A DNA stretch of 64,000 nucleotides from Chaetoderma sp. LZ-2023a. Taxonomy: Eukaryota > Mollusca > Caudofoveata > Chaetodermatida > Chaetodermatidae. Below are positions 21,692 to 31,736 of the stretch, one piece after another. The translations under genes were made by a program, and so were the position numbers. Every line of letters starts with the position of its first letter. The first letter of the stretch is position 1. The notes beneath the pieces are model-generated. The model saw nothing but the letters and a program-made list of their open reading frames with translations, did no database searches and had not been told where the DNA came from. The DNA is taken from the NCBI GenBank assembly GCA_034401795.1, contig CM067360.1, positions 121,597,430 through 121,661,429 on the forward strand, in the 5' to 3' direction.

Positions 21692-23735
21692 GCCAAGCCA
21701 GCCCCGCCATCATGTGACGAGTGCCACAAGTTCGTCCGGGTCCTGTTTAAGGACCATGTCTGCTTTAGATGTACTCCATGTAACCTTGATAGTAGGTGTA
21801 ATGTGTGTGCAGTGTGGTCCGCGGATATGATGTTGAAGTTCCTTGCCCAGAAGGATTTGGCTGGGTCTGACGCGGGGTCAGGCGGTCTGAAGGTAAATCG
21901 TGGAGCGTCCGGTTCGGCCAGTGGGGGAGCTCCACATCCTCAGCTGGAGGTGGCGGAGATGGCACCGCCGGCGTGGTTTGGTCTGGCTATGCAGGGTTTT
22001 CTGCATAGCGTTCTGCCCACGCTGGTGTCGTCACTGCTGCCAAAGGTTGGGGGGGGGCAGTTTCTCCCCATGCTTGGTACGGACCCTGTCCTTGGACAGG
22101 GTTCTGGACTGGTCACCGAGGGAGCCGTCTCATACGGCCCCCTGGCAGTCCCATCGGGCTCCGGCCTGACGGGTTCTGCCTCTCTGCGGCCACCTCCGGG
22201 TGGTCCAGTAGCGGTGGCCGGTCCGTCCGTCATGGGAGCCGTCCGCCAGGACGGTTCCACGGTTTCTTCGTCTAGTGACGACTCTTCGGAGTCTGAAGAC
22301 GAGGAGGCCGAGGAGGAGAGGTTGCTGCGGCCTGTGATGCCATGGGTGGAGAATATGGAGGTCGATTCCATCCTGGACGGAACCGTCCTCCATCTGTCTG
22401 GCTTGGTGCAAGCCAGGGCAGTGGCTCCGCCCATGGTTGAGGCCAATCTGGTACCAGGCACAGGTCCCGTGATGGTTGGTTTCACACCAGCCGACACGGT
22501 GACGGGTGTGCTGGGCCAGGTGTGGTACTCACCTATCTCGCCTGGTCTGGCGGTCAGACGTGGGGTGCCATTGGCGCCCGTGTCTGGCCACGGTTCCGCG
22601 TCTGCTATGGGACTGGTGTGTTTCATGGGGTGGCGGCGGAAACGTATGGTACCGGAGTGCCTGGCGTGTCAGCCACGGCTCCTTGCTGGGAGGCCGTGGC
22701 TGGTAGGCCCGTGAACGCGTCAACGGGTGACGTGTTCACGGGTGTGCCTTCCTCGGAAGTAGACTGGTCGGATGCTCTGGCTTGGCTAGCCAGGGTCGAC
22801 CCATCTGTGGTTTCGGCCATGGCCGAGGAGGATGCGTCCCGTCCATCGGGTGCATCGATTAGGACAGGGATCTTGCCCACAGCACGGATCCAGTCGGTTG
22901 GACTGGATCCACGGTTGATAGAGATGCTAGAGGCTATTTATAGTAAGCAGCTTATGGCCAAGGGCCAGCTCCCTTACCTGCGGCCTCCAGGGAGGTGCGA
23001 GCAAGGTGTCGTATTCCACGGGGGGAATACGACAGGTATGGTGTGGTACCATCGGTCACCGAGGATGACCGATGGGTTCTGGGTGTCTAGAGTGCTGGAG
23101 CGGGTGGCCCCGGTCTGGCACTTGTGGACAAGTCCCAGGCACACCAAGATGAAGTCCTGTCCCTATGCGATGAGGGTGTGATGGCAGCTATGAGTGCTGT
23201 CAACCACTCTTATTGCCTTCTTCAGTCGGTGTGGGCTGAAGCGTGGGCAGGCCACCCTGTGCCACCTGTGGCGCTTTTGTGTGTCAATGACGGCTTGGTG
23301 CTGTCTATGGACGCGCTGGCCATATGCATCCGGCTACGGCCGTCAGGGAGCGTCATCTTGGGACACCCCTGACAGGTCCTAGCATCTTCGGTGGCCAGGC
23401 GCGGGCCATCCTAGAGGACACTGCTAGCATTGCGCAGAATCGGTTGGCGGTAAACCTAAAGCTGGAGCTAGTTCGGCACGCGCACGTGCTAGGGGCTGTA
23501 GGGAAGCCGTTAGCTGTTCAACCTTCAAAGAAGCAGAAGAAGCAGAAAGGCAATGCAAAAGCTAAGTCTAGTGCGACTTCTGCTTTGTCTGGTTTTTCTC
23601 AGCCGCCGCCGGGAAGGTTGTGGAGGCCCCTACCCTCCCCAATGTTGCTCCTGATCACCTAGAGGCGGGAAGGGCAATGCGAAGGGAAAGGGTAAGTCCT
23701 CAAAGGGCGGAAAGAAGGGACTGGATCGTACCTGA
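21692..23735 (+). pseudogene. Gag-like protein, DIRS copy 1, frameshifted
   Basis: From 21,692 the frame reads A-K-P-A-P-P-S, then a cysteine cluster C-D-E-C-H, C-F-R-C-T-P-C, R-C-N-V-C-A-V-W, as in other animal DIRS Gags, and presumably binds zinc. There is no in-frame ATG before the cluster and a TAG lies just upstream. The middle is Gly/Pro/Val-rich with a Ser/Glu/Asp patch near 22,260-22,315. A conserved C-terminal region has S-S-E-V-D-W-S-D-A, S-V-G-L-D-P-R and T-P-L-T-G-P-S-I-F-G-G, and a Lys-rich tail ends at TGA 23,733-23,735. Frameshifts occur near 22,600 and 22,970-23,120, and about 50 bp are lost near 23,315 (the A-R-V-Q-A-R-V-T-K segment). Gag would coat the RNA and form particles. 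Confidence 0.8.
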
Positions 23736-23759
23736 GGGTACGAGAGCTCCCTTCGTATC

Positions 23760-26621
23760 CGCCTGGACCGCACCTGTGCGACAGGAACAGCGGTGCCAGT
23801 TAGACCTGCCGAGCCAAGACCGAAATGGTTCTCTATCTCTCTCGTTAAGAGAGGGGGGTGGGGGGAGCGGACCGCGAGCCGGACATCCCCGTTAGACGTC
23901 GAGGCATCTATGGTGGCTGGAAGGCTCATGCGTTTCGTCGAGGCCTGGCAAGGTGTGATGTCAGACAGTCTGGTCCTGGGATGGTTATCCCAGGGATACA
24001 TGCCGGAGTGGTGGGACTTTACGCCACAGAATCTGTCTTTGGCACCTGTCTGGACACCCGGACCAAGGGAACCAGACAAGTTAGAAGCCGTTCAAAACGA
24101 AGTGTCAGGTTTGCTTCTGAAGGGAGCAATACACCCAGCGAACCAGAACACTCCAGGCTTCTATTCAAATATGTTCCTTGTCCCCAAGAGCACAGGGGGA
24201 TCGAGACCCGTACTCAATCTCAGGCCATTAAATTGGTTTATCCATATGCCTCGGTTCCAGATAGAAACGCCGAGGTCGTTAATGGCAGGGTTGAGGAAGG
24301 GAATGTGGTGTGTGTCGATCAATCTGAAAGATGCATATTTCCACATTCCAATGAACAGGAGTGTCACAGGTTTCTGAGATTTGCGTTTCAGAATCAAGTA
24401 TGGGAGTTTATTGTTCTCCCGTTTGGCCTGTCGACAGCTCCGAGGGTTTTCACAAGAGTGGTCCTTGCGGTGACAGCGTTTCTCAGAGAAGAGAACGTGG
24501 CGCTACACACCTACATAGACGAGTGGCTGATAAAAGCAGACTACTAGCCAGCTTGAACGTGGATACTGCTCTGACTCTGAAGTTACTTTCAGATCTGGGC
24601 TGGATAGTCAACAAGGAGAAATCCGAGTTGACACCCACTCAACATTTCGTTTATTTGGGGATGCGAGTCGATCTCGAGGAGGGCAGGGTTTACCCGTCAG
24701 AGCCCAGAGTGGTGTCTCTGTTAGCCATCCTCAAGAGTTTTCGAGTGAGAAACCGCATTCAGGCGAGGCGGTTCCTTCAGATGCTGGGCATGATGGTCTC
24801 CATGTAGCAGGTGATCCCATACGCTGCTCTAATGCGAAGACCTATCCAGTTGTATCTGATGTCTCTGTAGAAACAGAGAACAGAACCCCTGTCAAAACTG
24901 GTACCAGTTTTGGAGCCGATAATGTCGCATCTTGTATGGTGGGAAAAGCCATCAGAATCTCCTAGTAGGGGTTTCGCTGCACCTACCCCACCCCCAGCTA
25001 TCCGTGTACACAGATGCATCGCTGGAGGGGTGGGGTGCCTGCCTGGGAGAGCACCAGGTCTCGGGCACATGGACTCTACAGGAGTCAGCTGCATATCAAT
25101 CTGTTGGAAATGATGGCAGTGGAACTGGCATTGGACGAGTTTCTTCCGATGATCAGGGGCAAGGTGATATTGATACAGACGGACAATTCGATGGTAGTAT
25201 CATACATAAATCGCCAAGGCGGGACCAGGTCACCAACACTGTGTATCAAAGTGTGGCACTTTATTCAATGGTGCAGGAATTACTCAGTTGTTTTGAAAGC
25301 AGCTCACATTCCTGGGCGATTGAACATTCTGGCGGATGCTTTGTCTCGCAGACAGAGAATTCTTCCAACAGAATGGTCCCTCAACCCTCCAGTTCTACGA
25401 AGGATCTTCGAGCATTGGGGCAAACCCAACATGGACTTGTTCGCCACAAGGGAAAATGCTCAAATCATGACTTATGTCTCGCCGATTTCAGATCCAAATG
25501 CCGTCGATACAGATGCTCTGGCGATAAGCTGGAGGGGGATGCACGCTTACGCGTACCCAACCACCATTCTTCTGCCGAAGGTATTGGTGAAGATCAGGGA
25601 GGAACCGTGTATGGTCCTGCTAATAGTGCCGTATTGGCCCAGCAGGGCGTGGTTCACGGATCTGCTAGATCTGCCGGTGGAAAACCCAGTGCAGTTGCCC
25701 GAGATTCCGAACATAATCTCCCAGGCCAAGGGACGCTTCCTACACGAGCGTCCCGAAATGTTCAAATTGACTGCGTGGATGTTATCAAACAACGTTCCAC
25801 GTCGGAAGGCTTTTCTCGACAAGCTGCTGATTTCATTGCGCCTGCGAGGAGGTCAACCTTCAAGTCATAACAACAAGGTTAACAGATTTGCAGACTGGTG
25901 TGAAGAAAAGGGTATTGCTACCTTTCAATCCACTATTCAGCAAATAGCAGACTTTCTCTGTGAGCTGTTCTTTTCAGGACTAGCTCCCGTCACAATTGCT
26001 GGATACAAGTCAGCTTTGGCATCAGTTATCCCTTGTCTCGCCAACAGGGATAGTCCAGAGGTGACCCAGTTAAATGTGATGTTGAAGGGAATGAGCAATC
26101 TCCGACCGAGACAACCGGTAGTCATTCCAGCCTGGAGTCTATCTTTAGTGCTTAATGTACTGGCCAAGCACCCTTTCAAACCGTTGCGTTCGGCTAGTCT
26201 AAAGCATTTGACTCAAACCGATCATAATACCGAAGTTAACAAGCTTTGATCATGATGCCAGTGTCTGGTGCCCGGTCCGTGCTTTGACTAAGTACAGGAA
26301 ACGGACTGACTCGTTACGGTCGAACGATAGACATCTGTGGATCTGCCATAAGAGACCTTATGGCGCCGCATCCATGGATACTATCTCTCGTTGGGTAGTC
26401 GAATGCATTCAGACTACTCATGAGATGGCAACTGGGCATCAGGTGCAAGGGCACACGATGTTAGAGGAATAGCCGCCTCGACCGCCCTTTACAGTGGTGT
26501 TCCGTTAGAGGACATCATGGCCGTTGCACAATGGCACTGTGAGTCCTCATTCACGGATTACTATATGAGGGATGTGTCAGACTCAGCCAATCCACTCGCT
26601 TTAGCTGTTTTGAAACGATAG
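23760..26621 (+). pseudogene. Pol (RT-RNase H-tyrosine recombinase), DIRS copy 1
   Basis: RT blocks: F-L-V-P-K-S-T-G-G, V-L-N-L-R-P-L-N, D-A-Y-F-H-I-P-M, and at 24,516-24,530 H-T-Y-I-D-E-W, where copy 2 has Y-I-D-D, so a catalytic Asp is changed. RNase H: D-A-S-L-E-G-W-G-A, L-E-M-M-A-V-E-L-A, Q-T-D-N-S and I-L-A-D-A-L-S-R. A linker follows containing H-W-G-K-P-N-M-D-L-F-A-T and Y-W-P-S-R-A-W-F. The recombinase starts around 25,860 (N-R-F-A-D-W-C) and ends D-Y-Y-M-R-D-V..L-K-R with a stop at 26,621. Breaks: a frameshift near 24,362, TAG codons at about 24,807 and 24,870, a deletion of about 165 bp at 26,212 that removes the first catalytic Arg box, and a small deletion near 26,450 that shifts the H-x-x-R box. 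No methyltransferase domain is present. Confidence 0.88.
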
Positions 26622-27121
26622 TTAAGTGAGCACACTGCTTTTCACCCCTTTTTCACTTTGGTAAGTAAAGAATTTAAAGCAGACATGGTCGAGCGAGAGG
26701 ATAACAGCCAGATTGTGTCACTGATGGCTGGACCAGTGAATGGTTGGAGGTGGTACGTCTGAAGTCCAGTTATCATAAGGTAATTCAAGATTGAGAGTTT
26801 TTTGTATTATGTTTATATATCATGTTCATTCATCTTATATATTCATGCTCATTCCCAGGCTAATACATGTGGATATGCAAAGAGCAGTTAACCCTCTTGG
26901 CATATTTGTGTTTTCAGGTGAGATGCATGTTCGGGAGTTCTCTCCCTTTGTTATGAGGAAAAGGGGGGGGGGGGCAGTGATGCGAATGTGATTCGGTTCC
27001 GTTAACTTGACGGTCCTTTTTTAGGTCTCCGTTAGTCAAGTTTTTAAGTCTAACTCTTTCTCCACGGGGCAAAAGTAGCATTGATGGCTTGCCCCTTCCC
27101 ACCAGGTTACTGATCAAATCT

Positions 27122-27173
27122 GGTGTATATCAGAAGTAACAGAATGGTGAGTATTGATCGAACATTTCCTTCA
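27122..27173 (+). repeat. Right end of DIRS copy 1 (ICR half fused to terminus)
   Basis: TGTATATCAGAAGTAACAG..GTATTGATCG is the exact inverse of the left terminus and is followed by AACATTTCCTTCA, which equals the outermost bases of the right end of copy 3. Confidence 0.7.
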
Positions 27174-27550
27174 TTCTCTTGTACTACAAATATGAATATG
27201 AAGAAAATTTACATTTTTTGAAGAAATTCGAGGGTTAAAAGGGTTAAGAAAGTCTCTAGCGTCCATGTAATGGCGTACCACGAGGTGGTCGCTTAGGGCA
27301 GGACTGAATTATATAGTAAAAACATGGTTATAACGTATCACTGCTCTGTAGCCAAAAGGATATATTTATATTTGTAGTAAACGAACATCTATGATTACGC
27401 TACTACGCTTGTAATATTGCTGTTAATTGCCAAATCTTTACGCGTCGGTAAACAACAATAGCCCGCTTTATTATCGTGGTTTTTTTAAACTCGGCGAGTA
27501 AATTGTAATATCCCGCGCTTAGAACGAGGTGGGTGGTACATTCTTATATA

Positions 27551-29207
27551 CACCTGTGCAAAAGTTAAGCACCACCCTATTTTTACGCACATGCGAGGGT
27601 ATATTCATGTGCTATGAAGAAAGCAATAGCATAAACATTTATGTACCCATCCATCTTAGTGCAAGAGGTAATAATGCAACTAGAGGAATGCTGATTAGGA
27701 TGGTGGGGAAACACTGTATGTTTTTGTTTGAACTTGAAAACGAGGCCTGAATATGGTTACGTTGACACAACTGACAACTATTGCCCTACAGTTGACACAC
27801 GTGGCTAGATTGTCATTAATGGTGTCTGAAAACGAAGTTTAACATCTGTGCACGAGTTTGAGACTGTCATTATTAATACCGGGTATATCCACCTTGTGCC
27901 TGGATGACGGCCTGGACACGACGTCTCATGCTGGTCACCAACCGACTGATACGCCATTGTGGTATTCGTTGCCATTCAAGATGGAGTGCGTCTGTTAATT
28001 CATGTAGGTTCTGCACAGGAGGATCCCTCCTTCTCACCATGTTTCCCAGAATGTCCCAGATATGCTCAATAGGGTTCATGTCAGGGCTCCTTGCTGGCCA
28101 TGGTAGGCTTTCGATGGCATTCTGGCAGAGGTATTCATGCACAGCTCTAGCACGATGTGGTCAGGCGTTGTCATCCATGAATATAGGGTGGGTTCCAGGT
28201 GCATGATTTACAAAATGAGGGACCACAACTCTATCCAGTATGGAATCTTGATATCTTTGTCCATTTAGTGTTCCAGGTACAGTCAACAGATCCAGCTTAC
28301 AATCAAATGAGATGCACCCACATATCATAACGGAACCTCCACCAAATGGAACTTCTTCCATGATGTTACGTTGGTCGTACGCCGTGCGTCTGGACCTCCA
28401 TACACGAGTTCGACCATCTGTGGCATGAAGCAGGAACCGACTTTCATCGGACCAGTGTACCCGTCTCCAGGATCTCATGTTCCAGTGTCTTCTTTCATTG
28501 CACCAGCTCAGACGCTCCTCCTTGTGGTGTGCAGTGAGGAGAGGACGTCTGACAGGTCTCCTAGCTTTCATGCCAGCAGCATACAGTCTCCTTTTGACGG
28601 TAGACATTGACACTCTATTGCACGTTTCCCATTGCTGGCTGAGCACTCTGCTGTTGGTGAATGGAGATCTCCTAACAAGGCGTACTAGGGCTCGATCATC
28701 ACGGGCAGTAGTCTTCTTCGGTCTTCCAGATCTAGGCCTGTCCTTCACCTCGTTAGTTTGCCCATGTTTTGCAATCAAACGACTGATTACAGTATGGTTA
28801 ATGTTCAGCTGTCTGCCAATCTCTCTGCATGACATACCAGTGGTATGCATGCCTATGATTTGCCATTTCACACGATCACTTAACCTTCGTCTTGCCATAG
28901 CGGTTCACAATCAAGAGCTAATTCTCTCTGTACAAATAAACCACGGTCATGAACACAAAATTCCTAATCTTGTCGCCTAAATCTGTATGTAATGTTCTAC
29001 ACCTCAAACTGGACTTTTACATAACTGAACACGTGTGCTGTTTCCCGGCACGCACGGACATCAAGCGGCGTGAAGTCATGCATGCATGTGCATTTCGTAC
29101 TTGGAATTATGTCAGCTAACGCGGGGACAAAAAGTATGGCAGCCTAGTTGTACCATCATGTTTCTACGTTCTATTGTTTTTCCTGGTGCTTAACTTTTGC
29201 ACAGGTG
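27551..29207 (-). mobile_element. Tc1-like transposon, 1,657 bp, complete ends
   Basis: A 24-bp perfect TIR beginning CACCTGTGCAAAAGTTAAGC is present at both ends, flanked by TA on each side (27,549-27,550 and 29,208-29,209), the target duplication of the Tc1/mariner superfamily. The transposase lies on - inside. Structure and coding region are otherwise intact, so this is a young copy. Confidence 0.95.
27873..28898 (-). pseudogene. Tc1-type DD34E transposase with one internal stop
   Basis: It starts at ATG (28,896-28,898), M-A-R-R-R-L-S-D-R. The N-terminus has two helix-turn-helix segments with a G-R-P-K linker (D-R-P-R-S-G-R-P-K-K). The catalytic triad is W-S-D-E-S, M-D-D-N-A and N-P-I-E-H-I-W-D, with 34 residues between the second Asp and the Glu, i.e. 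DD34E. The length of 341 residues is normal for Tc1. A TGA at 28,161-28,163 follows D-D-N-A, where Arg (CGA) would fit, giving CpG decay as the likely cause. Otherwise the frame is intact from end to end. It would cut and paste the element at TA sites. Confidence 0.93.
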
Positions 29208-29209
29208 TA

Positions 29210-29499
29210 TAGTATTCCTTAACACGTGACATGTTTGTATCTAGAGTAAAGATTGATCTTGGTGCTTTAACATTCTTTCATTATTCCTTAACACGTGCCA
29301 TGTGTGTAACTCGATTAAGGACCGATCCCACGGCTATTGCGACAGTAATGGTTAAATTAAAGCCATACGCAACAAATAATCTTTTTATCATACGTACGAT
29401 CGACACACAATTCTATAAACACATGGAGCACTCAGAGACATAATGACTACATTTTTAATCATCGTGCTACCACTAAATCTAAAACGCATGACATTATTG
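29210..29499. other. Spacer
   Basis: Contains a short direct repeat ATTCCTTAACACGTG(A/C)CATG at about 29,214 and 29,284. No gene was seen. Confidence 0.5.
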
Positions 29500-30120
29500 T
29501 AAATGAAATATTAAGTATTTAAAAACAATTTGCGCATAATGACGGTTAAGCCAACAGTCAAAACATTTTCAAAATATTCAACAAAATAGTTTACTAATAA
29601 ATTAACGTAAGCAACGAAACAGTCGAATTATTTTCAAAATATACATTAATATCGAGCATTGGCGTAATTCCCCACCACTCCTCTACCTCATACTCCTCCT
29701 CCTCCTCCTCCTCCTACGACCTCACTTATCAGATCACCTCTTAAACTCTATTTTTTTACATTATCAAACATACTCTCTTATTATTTTTACCTTACATACC
29801 ACACTACCACGGTAGATAACCACGGAGGGGGGGGGGGGGCACGCACAGCTATGTTAAAACGTAAAATACACAACTTTTAAGGGTTAACATTTTCAGAATA
29901 CAGGAACAGCAATACTGATTCATGCGCTTCCACAGTGTTCTAGAATCTCTCAAGTGTGTGCGGCTGTTCGCCATTGTTCTAAAAAATCTCTCAAACGTGT
30001 GCCGCTGGTCATCATTGTTCTTTACCCCTGGGCGGCTGGCCGCGCAGAGGCTAGAACAATAGGGACCAGCCGTACAGGGGTAAAGAACAATAGCGACCAG
30101 ATACCCACTATACTACTAAC
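29500..30120 (-). repeat. Dispersed ~650-bp repeat, copy B (inverted relative to 13.7 kb)
   Basis: Reverse complement of 13,690-14,340 over nearly its whole length, with different lengths of the CTC and G runs. It ends in an (AAC)n tract at 30,117-30,143. Confidence 0.85.
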
Positions 30121-30367
30121 AACAACAACAACAACAACAACAACTTAACTAACTTGATTAGAAACACCTGGCTATTTCTCTTGATTTAATTTTAGACTTA
30201 GAGAACCAATTCTAATTCTGTAAATGGAATTTCAATACTTCCAGTTATTTAGAATACTTCCAGAATTTATTTCTTACAGGGAAATCCGCCTTTCCTAACA
30301 TAAACAAAAATCTCCTTAGCTCTTTTAAGCCATGAATTTGTTCAAGAAAATCTCAATTTTTTCAAAG

Positions 30368-30496
30368 ATGTCAATTTGCAGACCAAGGGAAGACTATTTT
30401 TTAAAGTTTATCACTGGAATGACTGGCTCGGTTATCGAGCCAGTCATTCCAGTTAAATTTTCAAAAATAGTCTTCTTTTGGTCTGCAAATTGACAT
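30368..30496. repeat. Complete fold-back repeat, family HP2
   Basis: A 129-bp near-perfect palindrome. ATGTCAATTTGCAGACCAA at the left is mirrored by TTGGTCTGCAAATTGACAT at the right. The inner arms are GGAATGACTGGCTCG and CGAGCCAGTCATTCC around a 3-4 nt centre. No coding content. Confidence 0.9.
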
Positions 30497-30930
30497 TTCT
30501 CCAGGCCACTGTAGAAGCCGTTTTTAGCGGATGTAAATGCTACGGGATTAATTCAGTCAGAAAGAAGTAATCCTAATGATTCCTTACGGGTATCTTTATG
30601 CAAGACCACGCAAATGGCTTGAAAGATAAAGGGAATGTCACTCCTTCCGGGCAGAGGTCTAAATAACCCACCCACACTTGGGCTACTACATTTTTTAATT
30701 TATTTTATTAGGAAATCACAAGTACATTGTACCGTAGGAATCTAGTGCAAAGGCACTAGAAAACAAACCCCACACCAATATAGATGGTGCCTGGAAAAGC
30801 CCAGACTAGCTACCAAAAGTGTATCCAAAATTACTCATTATGACTGACTGCCCAGCTTCTGCATTAATCTCAGCTGAAATAGTAATGGATTGCAGGAAAT
30901 GTCAATTTCCCTTTCTCCGAGATCTAACAA

Positions 30931-31097
30931 TACTCACCATTCTGTTACTTCTGATATACAGCTGGCCTTGACAGCGGCTCTAGGATTATAGACTTAGAAA
31001 GCTTTACCGACTCCTGGGAACCGGGTACTCGGCTCCCAACTGCCGAGTACCCGTTTACCATAGAGCTCATATTGTTTGCATAGCCACCAAACAAGAG
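30931..31097 (-). repeat. Right ITR, DIRS copy 2
   Basis: Reverse orientation of the left ITR: TACTCACCATTCTGTTACTT through GTTTGCATAG, including the GGGTACTCGGC hairpin at 31,023-31,052. Confidence 0.85.
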
Positions 31098-31138
31098 AAA
31101 ACTATGGCTTGCCTCCGTGGGGCTGGGAGGCTGGGTCC

Positions 31139-31240
31139 GTAACAGAATGGTGAGTATTGTTAGATCTCGGAGAAAGGGAAATTGACATCTCCTGCATTCT
31201 CCTTCGATCATCACTCACCATTCTGTTACTTCTGATATAC
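31139..31240 (-). repeat. Internal complementary region (ICR), DIRS copy 2
   Basis: It contains GGTGAGTATTGTTAGATCTC..TTGACATCTCCTGCA, equal to the element's right terminus, joined directly to TTCTCCTTCGATCATCACTC, equal to a left terminus. On the element strand this is the complement of both outer ends placed back to back, as in DIRS-1, where it templates end repair and circle formation. Confidence 0.85.
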
Positions 31241-31736
31241 ACCAGATTTGATCAGTAACCTGGTGGGAAGGGGCAAGCCATAAATGCTAATTTTGCCCCT
31301 TGGAGAAAGATTTTAGACTTCAAACTTGACTAACGGAGACCTAAAAGGACCGTCAAGTTCACGGAACCGAATCACATTCGCGTCACAGCCCCCCCCCCTT
31401 TTTCCTCCTAAGAAGAGAGAATTAACGCCCATGTATCTCGCCTGAAAACACAAATATGCCAAGAGGGTTAACTACTCCCTGCATATTCCATGTATTAGCC
31501 TGGGAATGAGCATGAATATATAAGATGAATGAACATGATACATATACATAATACAAAAAACTCTCACTTATTGAATTACCTTATGATAATTGGACTTCAG
31601 ACGTACCGCCTCCAACCATTCACCGGTTCGGCCATCGGTGACACAATCTGGTTGACATCCTCTCGCCTGACCATGCCTGCTTTAGGTTCTTTTCTTACCA
31701 AAGTGAGAAAAGGGTGAAAAGCAGTGTGGTCACTAA

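Larger units (their letters stand above)
20648..27173 (+). mobile_element. DIRS-like retrotransposon copy 1
   Basis: The left end TTCTCCTTCGATCAATAC.. starts a 180-bp ITR. Then follow a leader (20,831-21,691), a gag pseudogene, a pol pseudogene (RT-RNase H-tyrosine recombinase), a 3' non-coding region, and at 27,122-27,161 the inverse of the left terminus (..GTATATCAGAAGTAACAG..GTATTGATCG) followed by AACATTTCCTTCA. Unlike copies 2 and 3 it has no ICR plus right ITR. The left half of the ICR is fused directly to the right terminal nucleotides, as though the roughly 350-bp block between them was deleted. Several frameshifts and deletions make it non-autonomous. Confidence 0.88.

Noticed and set aside
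21457..21717. Hydrophobic 86-codon ORF in the DIRS leader (would look like a membrane protein)
   Set aside because: The homologous leaders of copies 2-5 have different frames and stops, so it is not conserved as protein.
21940..22626. 228-codon ORF on - opposite DIRS gag, and similar ones at 45,258-45,905 and 62,334-62,801
   Set aside because: Antisense shadows of the GC-rich gag; the gag frame has the conserved motifs and the Cys cluster.
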